DNA from: Vibrio intestinalis
GTDB lineage: Bacteria > Pseudomonadota > Gammaproteobacteria > Enterobacterales > Vibrionaceae
Assembly (NCBI RefSeq): GCF_025195085.2
Contig: NZ_JANAVY020000010.1
Coordinates: 1-64,000, forward strand
Direction: 5' to 3'
Length of the DNA stretch: 64,000 nucleotides
Part shown: piece after piece, positions 16,970 to 25,503 of the stretch
Layout of the letters: each line of letters starts with the position of its first letter
Position numbering within the stretch: position 1 is the stretch's first letter
Notes under the pieces: generated by a model
Database searches by the model: none
Told to the model about the DNA's origin: nothing
The model's input: the letters and a program-made list of their open reading frames with translations, nothing else
Translations under genes and position numbers: made by a program

Positions 16970-18385
16970 TTATTGGCTCATGACTTTCTCTAAGTGCGCA
17001 AGTAACTGGCGTTGAGTTTCCAGTTCAGCCCTGTGTGATTCTTGATCTCTAATTGCGATCACCTGCGCAATGTCGAGGTAGTATCGCAACGTTGTATCTT
17101 CAGATTCATGACCAGCAAAGGCTCTTAGGTTTTTCATTAGCAAATCTAGGTCTGTGTCTGAGACCCTAGCAGTATCTCTCTTGTTGATAATTTTGTCAGC
17201 TTTAATCAAGATGACCGCATAATTTGTAATTGCGTATCGTCTAAGAGTGTGTGGAGTGATGGCATCTCGGCCACCTTGCTTGCGGATATCTATCTTTGAA
17301 CGATTCTGACCCGTGAAATCAAACGTTATTATGTCTGCAATGCTTTGATCAGACATAATTGCATCTGACCCTTTCTTTTTGTTTGCAGAGACGATAAACA
17401 CTTGCCCTGAGTCCTTGCAGTGCCCAGCTTTGAGAATTTCATCTCGCTCGAATTCAATGTAGTTCAAGGTTCGCTCAATTAGATCTGGTTGAACTTCTAC
17501 AGTTCTGATTTTCTTATACTTTGTGCCGTCATCAAGAGTAACACTTATTGTTCGGCTAACTTTGACCTGCTCATATTCATCCCCCATCAGGTCAGCATAC
17601 TCCTGTTCAAAAGCATTCACCTCAGCTTCCGCTCTTTCTAGTGCATACTTGATTGTTGAACACTGAAGGTGCCTTACTTCATTTAACCGGAGGCCAGCCT
17701 GTGTAAACCAGTCAAAGATTAGAAGGTTCCTAATGCTATATTCATACCCCAAATCAACAGGATGCTTTGGTGCGTGAATATAGGCTTGCTCTTGAATAAT
17801 ATCTGCAAGCCTAGACATTTGAATACTAGTAGGAACATATAATGCTTCTGTACGCTTAGCTGTTTTCTTTACATATGGGTTCTTGAAAGAATCAGGGTCT
17901 TCTGGGTCGCCACTACCAACTTCAATTCTGTGAGGTGGGATTCCCTTTTCATTGTCAGCCCATCCGCATAAGTACTTATGTCCGGTATCCCAGTTTTTCT
18001 GAAGCCACCAATAGAAATCCACAATTACAGCAAGATATTGGTTAGCCGTTTGGATAGCGTTACCCTCTCTACTGACGAGATATTCGTGGTAATCATCTAA
18101 ATCACCACTAACGACATCAAACACTTTCCTGTCGAAGTAAGAATTAGGGTTGGTTTTGCCTACCACACCAATTCTCGTTAGGTAATTAAAGAAACAAGTA
18201 AGAGTATACGCAGCCCCACTCCGGGTGCTTTCAGCATTCTTTTTCTTCTCTTTTCGGTAAACCAAGTATTTAGTGGCAGCCCAAAACACGTGACCATTAG
18301 GATAGCCAATCAGGAAAAATCGACTTTCGTCATCGGAATAAAAGCCTTCAGATGACTGCTGAATATAAAACTTATACTTAGCCAT
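16970..18385 (-). CDS. Tyrosine recombinase (third of the module)
   Basis: The 471-residue protein is a complete tyrosine recombinase. It has an N-terminal SAM-like core-binding domain (GAAYTLTCFFNYL; FYWWLQKNWDTGHKY), box I arginine in TQAGLRLNEVRHL, box II HTLRRYA (His379, Arg382), and FAGHESEDTTLRYY with His426 and the nucleophile at Tyr435. An insertion between boxes I and II (about residues 240-350) makes it longer than phage integrases. It starts directly after the stop codon of the coiled-coil gene, so translation is coupled. It presumably acts with the other two recombinases in excision and integration at recA; which one cuts which strand is unknown. Confidence 0.9.
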   Translation of the reverse strand: MAKYKFYIQQSSEGFYSDDESRFFLIGYPNGHVFWAATKYLVYRKEKKKNAESTRSGAAYTLTCFFNYLTRIGVVGKTNPNSYFDRKVFDVVSGDLDDYHEYLVSREGNAIQTANQYLAVIVDFYWWLQKNWDTGHKYLCGWADNEKGIPPHRIEVGSGDPEDPDSFKNPYVKKTAKRTEALYVPTSIQMSRLADIIQEQAYIHAPKHPVDLGYEYSIRNLLIFDWFTQAGLRLNEVRHLQCSTIKYALERAEAEVNAFEQEYADLMGDEYEQVKVSRTISVTLDDGTKYKKIRTVEVQPDLIERTLNYIEFERDEILKAGHCKDSGQVFIVSANKKKGSDAIMSDQSIADIITFDFTGQNRSKIDIRKQGGRDAITPHTLRRYAITNYAVILIKADKIINKRDTARVSDTDLDLLMKNLRAFAGHESEDTTLRYYLDIAQVIAIRDQESHRAELETQRQLLAHLEKVMSQ

Positions 18386-18910
18386 CTATTTAACAACCGT
18401 TATTGTTGGGCGGGGGGATTCTAGCTTCTTCTTTAATTCAGCGATCTGTTTATTCGCCTTATCAAGAGCCTCATTCTTGTCTCTGATTACAGCATTTTTT
18501 CGTTGTAGTTCGTCCTTTAAGAACTGCTGAACTTTCACCTCTTCACCAAGGTCGTAAGTTAATGCCTCGTTCCTAAACTTATACTCTCGGTATAGAGCCT
18601 CGTAATCTGGTTCATCACTATTACTGTCACTAGAGTCCAGAAGTTTAACCGCAGCGTCCAGCCTCTCTAATTTCTTGATAATATTTGACTTATTTTCTTC
18701 ATAGGTCTTTGATGCTTTACTGATCGTTTTGATATTTGCAAAAGAATCAGATGTCCAAGAGATAAACCAGTTAAGACTTACCTTCTTGATACCTTCTTTT
18801 TTCAGGGCATCAGCATCCTTAATTAGCAAGTCAATTGCTTTCAATTTTGAATCGATTTTACCTTGAACCTTTGAGATGTTGCCATCAGTGGCTGCTTGAG
18901 TATTTGACAT
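18386..18910 (-). CDS. Coiled-coil accessory protein of the recombinase module (TnpC-like)
   Basis: The 174-residue product begins MSNTQAATDG at 18910, preceded by AAAGGTAAC; the open frame extends upstream to 18973 but that overlaps the previous gene. The N-terminal half is helical and contains NWFISWTSDS. The C-terminal third is a long heptad-rich coil (KFRNEALTYDLGEEVKVQQF, then DKANKQIAELKKKLESP). Size, coiled coil and position beside tandem tyrosine recombinases recall Tn554 TnpC and the accessory proteins of related elements, but similarity at residue level was not tested. It starts 6 bases after the 732-residue recombinase stop and ends where the 471-residue one begins. Confidence 0.65.
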   Translation of the reverse strand: MSNTQAATDGNISKVQGKIDSKLKAIDLLIKDADALKKEGIKKVSLNWFISWTSDSFANIKTISKASKTYEENKSNIIKKLERLDAAVKLLDSSDSNSDEPDYEALYREYKFRNEALTYDLGEEVKVQQFLKDELQRKNAVIRDKNEALDKANKQIAELKKKLESPRPTITVVK

Positions 18911-18915
18911 AGTTG

Positions 18916-21114
18916 TTACCTTTGAGCAACTGCTGCTTGAAAAATAGGTGAAGACTCGGGGTTCAATAGACATTGGTCATCTACATTCCTAAACTTCCAA
19001 TTATCTAAGCGAAGTAGGTTTGGGCACCCGTCACAGAACTCAGAGCAAGCCTTAAACGTGTGGGCTAATTCATCTCCTTTGATGCACTTGGATGCATCCC
19101 TATACTTTTTTGTGTTCCCAACACACAAGCCATCTTCGGTCATTTCAAAAACAATATCGTTATCTTCAATGACTCGGGCATAAGATTTTTCGACTCTTTT
19201 GGGGTGCATCGAGGTGATAGCTTGGGCGCAATCGTCGAACTCTTTACCAATCGATGTTGACCTATCAAACCTGCCATTTTTTCTGTGTTGTTCAGCAGTT
19301 ACCTCAACCATTGCTGCACGTCGGTCTGCACTGGCTGTATCAGCCCCCGACTCTCTTTTGATGTATTCGAACGTCATTGCCACGTCTGTGTGTCGTAAGT
19401 GGTATTTCAATGCATTCATACTGCCACCAAAGTGATTTACAAAAACGACAGAGAAGAACCTTCGGAATTGGTGTTCAGAAAAATTCCAATTATATTCGTC
19501 AGAGATTCCAATGAACTCTAGGTATTGAGATTTCTGATCTTTAAACTCGTATTTAAACGGCTTCTCGTCCTTACCAATGAATCTCTGCATTTGGAATAGA
19601 CTTTCATCATCGTTTTGAAGCCTAGAGGGTAGGGTTAACTCCTCGAGTATTTCTATACAAACTTTTATTAGATTAGTAGCTGTGAAGTTATCATTAACTC
19701 TGTAGGTTTTGGCTACGTACATTTGTATCCAGTGACCTGATTCAGTTGTGCTCATGCAACCTGCTTTTAAGGATGTGACCTCAGCACTTCGACGGGCTGT
19801 GAAGAAGCAAAGGATCATCTCGATAGCAACCATCAAGTGATAGCAAATGGTGGTGAAACCATGATTTCTAGAGTCATTTCCAAATGGGTCGTTATGATCC
19901 CTGATCCATCGACTAATAGTGCCCGTAGTTGTTTTAAATTCTGTGGCTATGTTAGCCATAGACTCACCATCATCATGTAGCTTTGCAGCTTTCTCCATCA
20001 AGGCTTTCTTTGCTTCATCCGCTTTTTTGTACACAGTCCGTTGGAAATTAGTTACCTTGATCGTTTTTGTATGCTCAAAACCATTCAAGATGATGGGGTT
20101 TTTTCGAAAGAATTCTTTTGCTAAATCAGAACGATTCTGGCTGGGTTTAGAAGCGCAGAGGTCTTCGAATTGCTGAACTGCCTCATCTCGCTTTTCGATC
20201 AGCAACTTGCCGTAGTGCATCACAAACTCAATAGAACGCTCTATTGTGTTTTTCATTACATGAAATGGCACATCTGCGGTTTTACCTGATTTTGCGGCTT
20301 CTGCTTTGAGAATCCTACCTCTTGCATTAGATATAACCGCCACATCATTTGGGAAGCACGTGACAAGGTCAGGAAACCTTTTAGCGAGACGTAAGGTTCT
20401 GTTCAGTGCAGATATTTCCTTCTGCACTGTACCTTCTGTGTTAATCGCGTGTAGAGACGATTGCTTCTCCCCTCCATTACTGCTTCGACCACGGGTTTCA
20501 TACTTGCTGATTAAGCTTTCAGAAATTTGAGATAACTCACTGTATCTACGCCAAATGTTCACTGGAATACCTGCACCTGCAAGCATTTCTGATAAACTAA
20601 ACTCTACCCATGGACTGGTACTATCTGTTTCTCTAATGTACGCGTATTTCCGAAAATCAGTACTTTCAGCCAACTTCATATAGCGGCCAAGGAAATCAAG
20701 GTTATGACCAACCGTATGCTTAAACCCTTCTGTAAAATCATCAACCATACGTTGGGTTGCATTCTTCGGGTTCGAGATTCCCTGCAACCTCATTGCTCTA
20801 ATAAAATAGAGAACCTTTCCAAAGTATTTCTCGATTGTCTTTTGAGTTGAGAGCGCTGACTTTGTGGCTTTATTTTCATTGATTGATAGCAGTACGAGCC
20901 ATTTCACTGAGTTGAGAAGGTCTTCATCCTCAATGAGGTAGACGTTGGTGTCTAAAATGACGTCAAAAGAAAGGTCAAACTCCTTGCCATCCAGTTCAAG
21001 AGTCCAAGTATTCTCTCTGAAGTCAGATTTCAGCTTGCTACAAACTGGGTGACCTATATCAGATATATCTATTTGCGGTTGTAATTGCTTTACCGCTAAG
21101 GCTAGTGCGCTCAT
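18916..21114 (-). CDS. Large tyrosine recombinase (second of the module)
   Basis: The 732-residue protein has a complete catalytic set in its C-terminal half: box I arginine in FFTARRSAEVTSLK, box II SEHQFRR (His548, Arg551), and LRHTDVAMTFEYI with His575 and nucleophile Tyr584. A 150-residue C-terminal extension carries a cysteine cluster (CIKG, ACSEFCDGC, DQCLL) that may bind zinc. The middle contains an HTH-like MANIATEFKTTTGTISRWI-type segment (GESMANIATEFKTTTGTISR). Large size plus cysteine tail resembles TnpB-type recombinases of Tn554-like elements. It overlaps the preceding gene by 4 bases (ATGA), so the module is translationally coupled. Confidence 0.88.
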   Translation of the reverse strand: MSALALAVKQLQPQIDISDIGHPVCSKLKSDFRENTWTLELDGKEFDLSFDVILDTNVYLIEDEDLLNSVKWLVLLSINENKATKSALSTQKTIEKYFGKVLYFIRAMRLQGISNPKNATQRMVDDFTEGFKHTVGHNLDFLGRYMKLAESTDFRKYAYIRETDSTSPWVEFSLSEMLAGAGIPVNIWRRYSELSQISESLISKYETRGRSSNGGEKQSSLHAINTEGTVQKEISALNRTLRLAKRFPDLVTCFPNDVAVISNARGRILKAEAAKSGKTADVPFHVMKNTIERSIEFVMHYGKLLIEKRDEAVQQFEDLCASKPSQNRSDLAKEFFRKNPIILNGFEHTKTIKVTNFQRTVYKKADEAKKALMEKAAKLHDDGESMANIATEFKTTTGTISRWIRDHNDPFGNDSRNHGFTTICYHLMVAIEMILCFFTARRSAEVTSLKAGCMSTTESGHWIQMYVAKTYRVNDNFTATNLIKVCIEILEELTLPSRLQNDDESLFQMQRFIGKDEKPFKYEFKDQKSQYLEFIGISDEYNWNFSEHQFRRFFSVVFVNHFGGSMNALKYHLRHTDVAMTFEYIKRESGADTASADRRAAMVEVTAEQHRKNGRFDRSTSIGKEFDDCAQAITSMHPKRVEKSYARVIEDNDIVFEMTEDGLCVGNTKKYRDASKCIKGDELAHTFKACSEFCDGCPNLLRLDNWKFRNVDDQCLLNPESSPIFQAAVAQR

Positions 21115-23225
21115 AAGTTAAGTACCTTGATATATGGGTTGTTATCCTGATGTTTCGCCAGTGTTCTTTTTGCTGCATTGAACATCGGCCTTATTTCTCG
21201 ATTACCCTCTAATTCATCAAGGCTGTATTGATTGAATGCACGCCACAGTTTCCATTTGAGAACTTCATCTTCTGGTAGCTCATCAAACGCTTTTCTAAGA
21301 GCTTCATTCCATAGCATGGTGTTTAGGATTGAGTTCTCTGTTGCAAGCAGTACAGGGCGTCTTTTGGGGCAAGTCGGGCAAAACTCAACACTACCGCAAG
21401 TTTCACCTTTCTCTGCATAAGGGCTAGATGTGGGATCTTCACAAATAACGCCACCAAAGTGAGATTTCAAAATCATTTCTGCCTTTGCAGTGCTCGTTAT
21501 ATAATCGTCAGGATTTATCCCCACAAATTCGACAAAACCCTCAATATCCATTGTTACGAGAGCTTCTAGTGCGTTTTGGAAGTCGCGAATATCGAGTTCG
21601 TGGCTGAAGCTCAACCCAAGTTGATCAAGGTATGCCTTTGTTGATGACAGACTCGTGTGGGCGGCTTGCTCCTTGACCTTTAACGGATCTTTTGTAAGCA
21701 GGCCTGTGAGCTTCAAGGAGCTTTTTCGAATTAAATATGGTGAAATCATGATCGCACCATCCGTTAAATCAGCCACTACCTTGGTAAATATCGAAGTACC
21801 TCCGCCACCGCTAGGTGGTGCGGGAAAGTACCCATTGTTAGACGTGTTATTGTTCTTGTGGAGGCACAGGTAAAGGCGATCCTTGTAATGCTCTTTGGCT
21901 ACAGCCCTGTAGTTCTTTGTTGCTGACTGTAGGTATGAAATAACATCTGGGACGGAGAGTTTTAGCGTATCTTTGCCAGTGAAGCTCAATACATCAATAC
22001 GATCTATATTTGGGTCAGGAGATATACTGGTAATTTTACGTTTGCTTTCGTCAGCACGAGCTTTGTGATCATTGAGGTGATAGGCACCCGAGTTCTCGAC
22101 CAAGCAGTCATCTTTAAGAAACCGAATGCTTGATTCATTTTTACATGTGTCGATGTATAAAATAACCTGCGCCAGTGCTACAGCCCTTGAATTCAGGTTA
22201 AACTGATCATTTATATCTTCAAGCAGATCTATGTTTAAGTTCGGGCAGATAGTGTTAGTAAGGTAGTTATAAAGCTCTGGGTTATGATAAAGCTGAGGTT
22301 CGTGTTCCTCTTTTGCTGTTCGCGGAGCAATGCCACCTACATGATGGTAAATGAAAGCAGACACCCCTTCCGCTCCGTATGAACAGATGTCCCTCTTTAT
22401 TTTCTTTACTTCTTTCTGATGGAGGTCATATCCTATATCTAATAACTCATCCCTACGGGTTAGCAGATTAAAGATATTATTTGCAGCTTCAATATTGTGT
22501 GCTTCATTAGCACTTTTAATCGCACGCTTATGCGTCTCGATAATTACAAGTAGCTCTTTCTCAGCTTTAACTCTTAATAGTTTCAGGTTGTCATTAAGGT
22601 ATTGTGTTGCCGCGTGTACCAGCGCCTCTTTTGTTTTGATTTCTTGGCTGGTTGCCTTAATGACACATGAGACCATCGAAACCACTTGATGATTTTCACC
22701 GTCCAAGTCCATTGCTTTTATTGCATTGTTGATCTCATTAACTATTCCTTGAGGGATAGCTCTGTTGTGAGTCAGCATTGAGGGGGTCAGCTTTGGCGGT
22801 AGTTTAAATGCTGTAATAATTAGACTTTGAGGCCACAAGCCCAAGTCTGCTGCATATCCGAGAAACATTGAGACATAATTAATGTCATTCTTTGATGTAG
22901 TGCCTTTGCCTTTTTCCTCGATGACAAAATCACGATAGTCATCAAGGACATATTGCCAATCAAGATACTCAGCTTTTTTGTAACCTTTTTCGTTAATAAC
23001 GAATAACAGGCGGTTGGATGATGGTGTGTCAGAAGTAGCGATATACGATAGTAGGCTCTTAATTCTGTGATAAAACGAACCATCGCCTGAAATATCGGTC
23101 TTCGCCTTTTTAGTGACATATTTGTCATATATGTATTGAAACCTGTTTAAGAACTCTAGACCTAATGGCCTTAATTCTTTTAAGCCACAAAAGTTCCTAT
23201 CACGTTCAATAAATACTGCCACCAA
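21111..23225 (-). CDS. Large tyrosine-recombinase-fold protein (first of the module)
   Basis: The 704-residue product ends in a recognisable recombinase tail: SPYLIRKSS (box II with Tyr497 where His is usual, Arg500), then AAHTSLSSTKAYLD with His523 and a candidate nucleophile Tyr532. A CGSVEFCPTCP cysteine cluster lies beyond it. The atypical box II and no clear box I arginine suggest weak or specialised catalysis, perhaps a structural partner. The start is TTG at 23225 or GTG at 23222, behind AAGGA. It lies 75 bases after the island recA, with a strong stem-loop between, and opens the operon recombinase-recombinase-coiled coil-recombinase. Confidence 0.75.
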   Translation of the reverse strand: MVAVFIERDRNFCGLKELRPLGLEFLNRFQYIYDKYVTKKAKTDISGDGSFYHRIKSLLSYIATSDTPSSNRLLFVINEKGYKKAEYLDWQYVLDDYRDFVIEEKGKGTTSKNDINYVSMFLGYAADLGLWPQSLIITAFKLPPKLTPSMLTHNRAIPQGIVNEINNAIKAMDLDGENHQVVSMVSCVIKATSQEIKTKEALVHAATQYLNDNLKLLRVKAEKELLVIIETHKRAIKSANEAHNIEAANNIFNLLTRRDELLDIGYDLHQKEVKKIKRDICSYGAEGVSAFIYHHVGGIAPRTAKEEHEPQLYHNPELYNYLTNTICPNLNIDLLEDINDQFNLNSRAVALAQVILYIDTCKNESSIRFLKDDCLVENSGAYHLNDHKARADESKRKITSISPDPNIDRIDVLSFTGKDTLKLSVPDVISYLQSATKNYRAVAKEHYKDRLYLCLHKNNNTSNNGYFPAPPSGGGGTSIFTKVVADLTDGAIMISPYLIRKSSLKLTGLLTKDPLKVKEQAAHTSLSSTKAYLDQLGLSFSHELDIRDFQNALEALVTMDIEGFVEFVGINPDDYITSTAKAEMILKSHFGGVICEDPTSSPYAEKGETCGSVEFCPTCPKRRPVLLATENSILNTMLWNEALRKAFDELPEDEVLKWKLWRAFNQYSLDELEGNREIRPMFNAAKRTLAKHQDNNPYIKVLNL

Positions 23226-23257
23226 GAAATCCTTGTTTGTGTATGGTCTTGGAAATT

Positions 23258-23283
23258 ACACTAGGGGAGAGTTCCCCTAGTGT
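23258..23283 (-). terminator. Stem-loop between island recA and the recombinase operon
   Basis: ACACTAGGGGA and TCCCCTAGTGT form a perfect 11-bp stem with a 4-base loop, 18 bases after the island recA stop. On the minus strand it is followed by AATTTCC rather than a T run, so it may be a leaky terminator, an RNA-processing site or an operator. Confidence 0.5.
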
Positions 23284-23300
23284 GAGGGTTTTATAGATGA

Positions 23301-24359
23301 TTAGAATGCATCATCTTGTTCAGCTTCTTTTGCTGTGTCCGCGCTTACTTCATCAGGGTTAGCTGGAGTTAGCAGCAATTCACGCAGTTTTTTGTCAAGC
23401 TCTTCAGCAATGTGGCTGTTTTCTTCAATGTACTTACAGGCATTTGCTTTACCTTGGCCTATCTTGTCGCCTTGGTAGCTGTACCATGCACCTGCTTTTT
23501 CAACCAGCTTGTTCTTCACGCCTAGGTCAATAAGCTCACCGTAGCGGTTGAAGCCTTTACCATATAAGATTTGAGTCTCTGCTTGCTTAAAGGGAGCAGC
23601 AATCTTGTTCTTCACAACCTTGATACGAGTCTCGTTACCAATAACCTCATCACCTTCTTTAACTGCACCCGTACGACGAATATCTAGGCGAACTGAGGCG
23701 TAGAACTTAAGTGCGTTACCACCAGTGGTCGTTTCTGGGTTTCCGAACATAACCCCGATTTTCATGCGAATTTGGTTAATAAATATACACATACAGTTAG
23801 ACTGTTTTAGGTTACCAGTCAGCTTACGCATTGCCTGAGAAAGCATACGGGCTTGCAGACCCATGTGAGAGTCACCCATCTCGCCTTCAATCTCCGCCTT
23901 AGGAGTAAGTGCGGCAACGGAGTCGATTACCATCACGTCAACTGCACCAGAGCGAGCTAGAGCATCAGCAATTTCTAGTGCCTGCTCACCAGTATCAGGC
24001 TGGGAAACTAGAAGCTGATCAATGTCTACACCTAGCTTACGAGCGTAGATAGGGTCTAGTGCGTGCTCTGCATCAATGAAGGCACAAGTCTTTCCTTGAC
24101 GCTGAGCAGCAGCAATCAATTCAAGGGTAAGTGTGGTCTTCCCTGAGGATTCAGGCCCAAAAATCTCCGCGATTCTCCCTACCGGAAGCCCCCCAGCACC
24201 AAGTGCAATATCCAGTGCAAGTGAGCCTGTAGAAATTACTTCGACGTCCATCGCTTTATTCTCGCCAAGGCGCATGATAGAGCCTTTACCGAACTGTTTT
24301 TCAATCTGACCTAGTGCTGCCGCTAGTGCTTTTTGCTTGTTCTCATCTGTTGTTGCCAT
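23301..24359 (-). CDS. recA: Element-encoded RecA recombinase (complete)
   Basis: The 352-residue protein is a full Rec[21 protein letters not shown], Walker [14 protein letters not shown], Walker B region [21 protein letters not shown]1/L2 loops ([39 protein letters not shown]) and an acidic C-terminus. It differs from the host RecA throughout (for example GRIAEIF instead of GRIVEIY) but keeps all catalytic residues visible, so it should replace the interrupted host gene in homologous recombination and LexA cleavage. At its counterpart of the target site the codons are ATT-TTT, not ATC-TAC. No LexA box is visible in its own 180-base leader; the host recA promoter lies upstream in the same direction. 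Confidence 0.97.
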   Translation of the reverse strand: MATTDENKQKALAAALGQIEKQFGKGSIMRLGENKAMDVEVISTGSLALDIALGAGGLPVGRIAEIFGPESSGKTTLTLELIAAAQRQGKTCAFIDAEHALDPIYARKLGVDIDQLLVSQPDTGEQALEIADALARSGAVDVMVIDSVAALTPKAEIEGEMGDSHMGLQARMLSQAMRKLTGNLKQSNCMCIFINQIRMKIGVMFGNPETTTGGNALKFYASVRLDIRRTGAVKEGDEVIGNETRIKVVKNKIAAPFKQAETQILYGKGFNRYGELIDLGVKNKLVEKAGAWYSYQGDKIGQGKANACKYIEENSHIAEELDKKLRELLLTPANPDEVSADTAKEAEQDDAF

Positions 24360-24387
24360 ATTGTTTCCTTAACTTTTATTCGTTTTA

Positions 24388-24403
24388 GTGAATAATAATT
24401 CAC
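24388..24403. promoter_or_regulatory. Palindrome in the island recA leader
   Basis: GTGAATAATAATTCAC is an inverted repeat (GTGAAT/ATTCAC) 28 bases upstream of the island recA start. A TTGAAA/TAAAGC pair nearby could be a weak promoter. It is a possible operator but does not match the LexA consensus CTGT-N8-ACAG. Confidence 0.35.
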
Positions 24404-24457
24404 TTGAAGCTTTATTAATTGATCTGGCTCTTTTCAAGTCGGGCATCTAATGACAAC

Positions 24458-24541
24458 ATGAACCAGTTTATTTTCATCTAGCACACCTAGATTAACATAT
24501 AATGAGTGATTTAATCGATATGAACCAAAACCAGTTTGTCT

Positions 24542-24544
<3 letters not shown>
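24458..24544. repeat. Right terminal and subterminal inverted-repeat motifs
   Basis: Read inward from the right core on the minus strand: TAAAGACAAACT (plus 24533-24544) and TAAACTGGTTCAT (plus 24458-24470), counterparts of the left-end motifs. A further partial copy (TTGGTTCAT) lies near 24519-24527. The spacing from the end differs between sides (26 versus 74 bases). Confidence 0.6.
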
Positions 24545-24796
<252 letters not shown>

Positions 24797-24822
24797 TTAC
24801 TACTGAACATTTAATGATTGCC

Positions 24823-24850
24823 ATTATACTGTTGATTCATACAGTGTCCA
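24823..24850 (-). promoter_or_regulatory. SOS promoter of native recA with LexA box
   Basis: On the minus strand: -35 TGGACA (24845-24850), 16-base spacer, -10 TATAAT (24823-24828). The spacer is the LexA box CTGTATGAATCAACAG (24829-24844), a perfect CTGT-N8-ACAG. LexA bound there would block RNA polymerase directly. The promoter stands 87 bases before the recA start and now feeds the recA stub and, further on, the island recA. Confidence 0.85.
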
Positions 24851-24926
24851 CACCTGTATGAATTTTTTTTAAGATTGCTCGATAAAATACGGATATCAGT
24901 ACATTTTTAAATTTCGAACCATCAAA

Positions 24927-25418
24927 CTATGATCTTTGGCTCAAATATTGATGAATTGTGGTTAAAACAAACACAATGGCTTGCTTGCGCACTGACGCCC
25001 TATCACCACTAAAGTGTTCGGTGGTCACATACTGCCAACCGCTTTGATCTGCAAAGCCAAAACAAACAGTTCCCACAGGCTTTTCAACGCTACCGCCCCC
25101 CGGGCCTGCAATACCGCTGATCGATGCTGCGATGGTTGCCTTCGAATGCTGTAGAGCGCCGCGAACCATTTCAATCACAACGGGCTCACTCACTGCACCG
25201 TTTAATTCTAATGTTGATGCTTGTACACCGAGCATTTCCATCTTGGCTTCGTTGCTGTAGGTTACAAAGGCACGATCAAACCACGCTGAACTGCCCGCGA
25301 TATCGGTAATCGCTGTCGCAACACCACCACCTGTACAAGATTCAGCAGTCGCAAATATTTGTTGGTTTTGTTGCAGCAGTTGACCTAACTCAACACTCAA
25401 TAAATGTTGTGATTCCAT
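24927..25418 (-). CDS. pncC: Nicotinamide-nucleotide amidohydrolase PncC (CinA C-terminal domain)
   Basis: This 163-residue enzyme deamidates NMN to nicotinate mononucleotide in the pyridine nucleotide cycle. It is a stand-alone CinA C-terminal domain with TAESCTGGGVATAITDIAGS near the N-terminus and SGIAGPGGGSVEKPVGTV in the middle, both typical. The ATG at 25418 behind AGGA is preferred over the TTG two codons upstream. The position between recA and mutS, on the recA strand, is conserved in gammaproteobacteria. It ends about 75 bases before the recA promoter. Confidence 0.92.
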   Translation of the reverse strand: MESQHLLSVELGQLLQQNQQIFATAESCTGGGVATAITDIAGSSAWFDRAFVTYSNEAKMEMLGVQASTLELNGAVSEPVVIEMVRGALQHSKATIAASISGIAGPGGGSVEKPVGTVCFGFADQSGWQYVTTEHFSGDRASVRKQAIVFVLTTIHQYLSQRS

Positions 25419-25503
25419 ATTCAAAATCCTGATTGGTTCTTTTCGCCTGTAACTGATTCACGTATCCTAAGCCGCAATTGTCACCAACGTAAAGAAGTTA
25501 GCC

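Noticed and set aside
24388..24403. Second LexA box in front of island recA
   Set aside because: The palindrome GTGAAT/ATTCAC lacks the CTGT-N8-ACAG spacing. Kept only as an unspecified possible operator.
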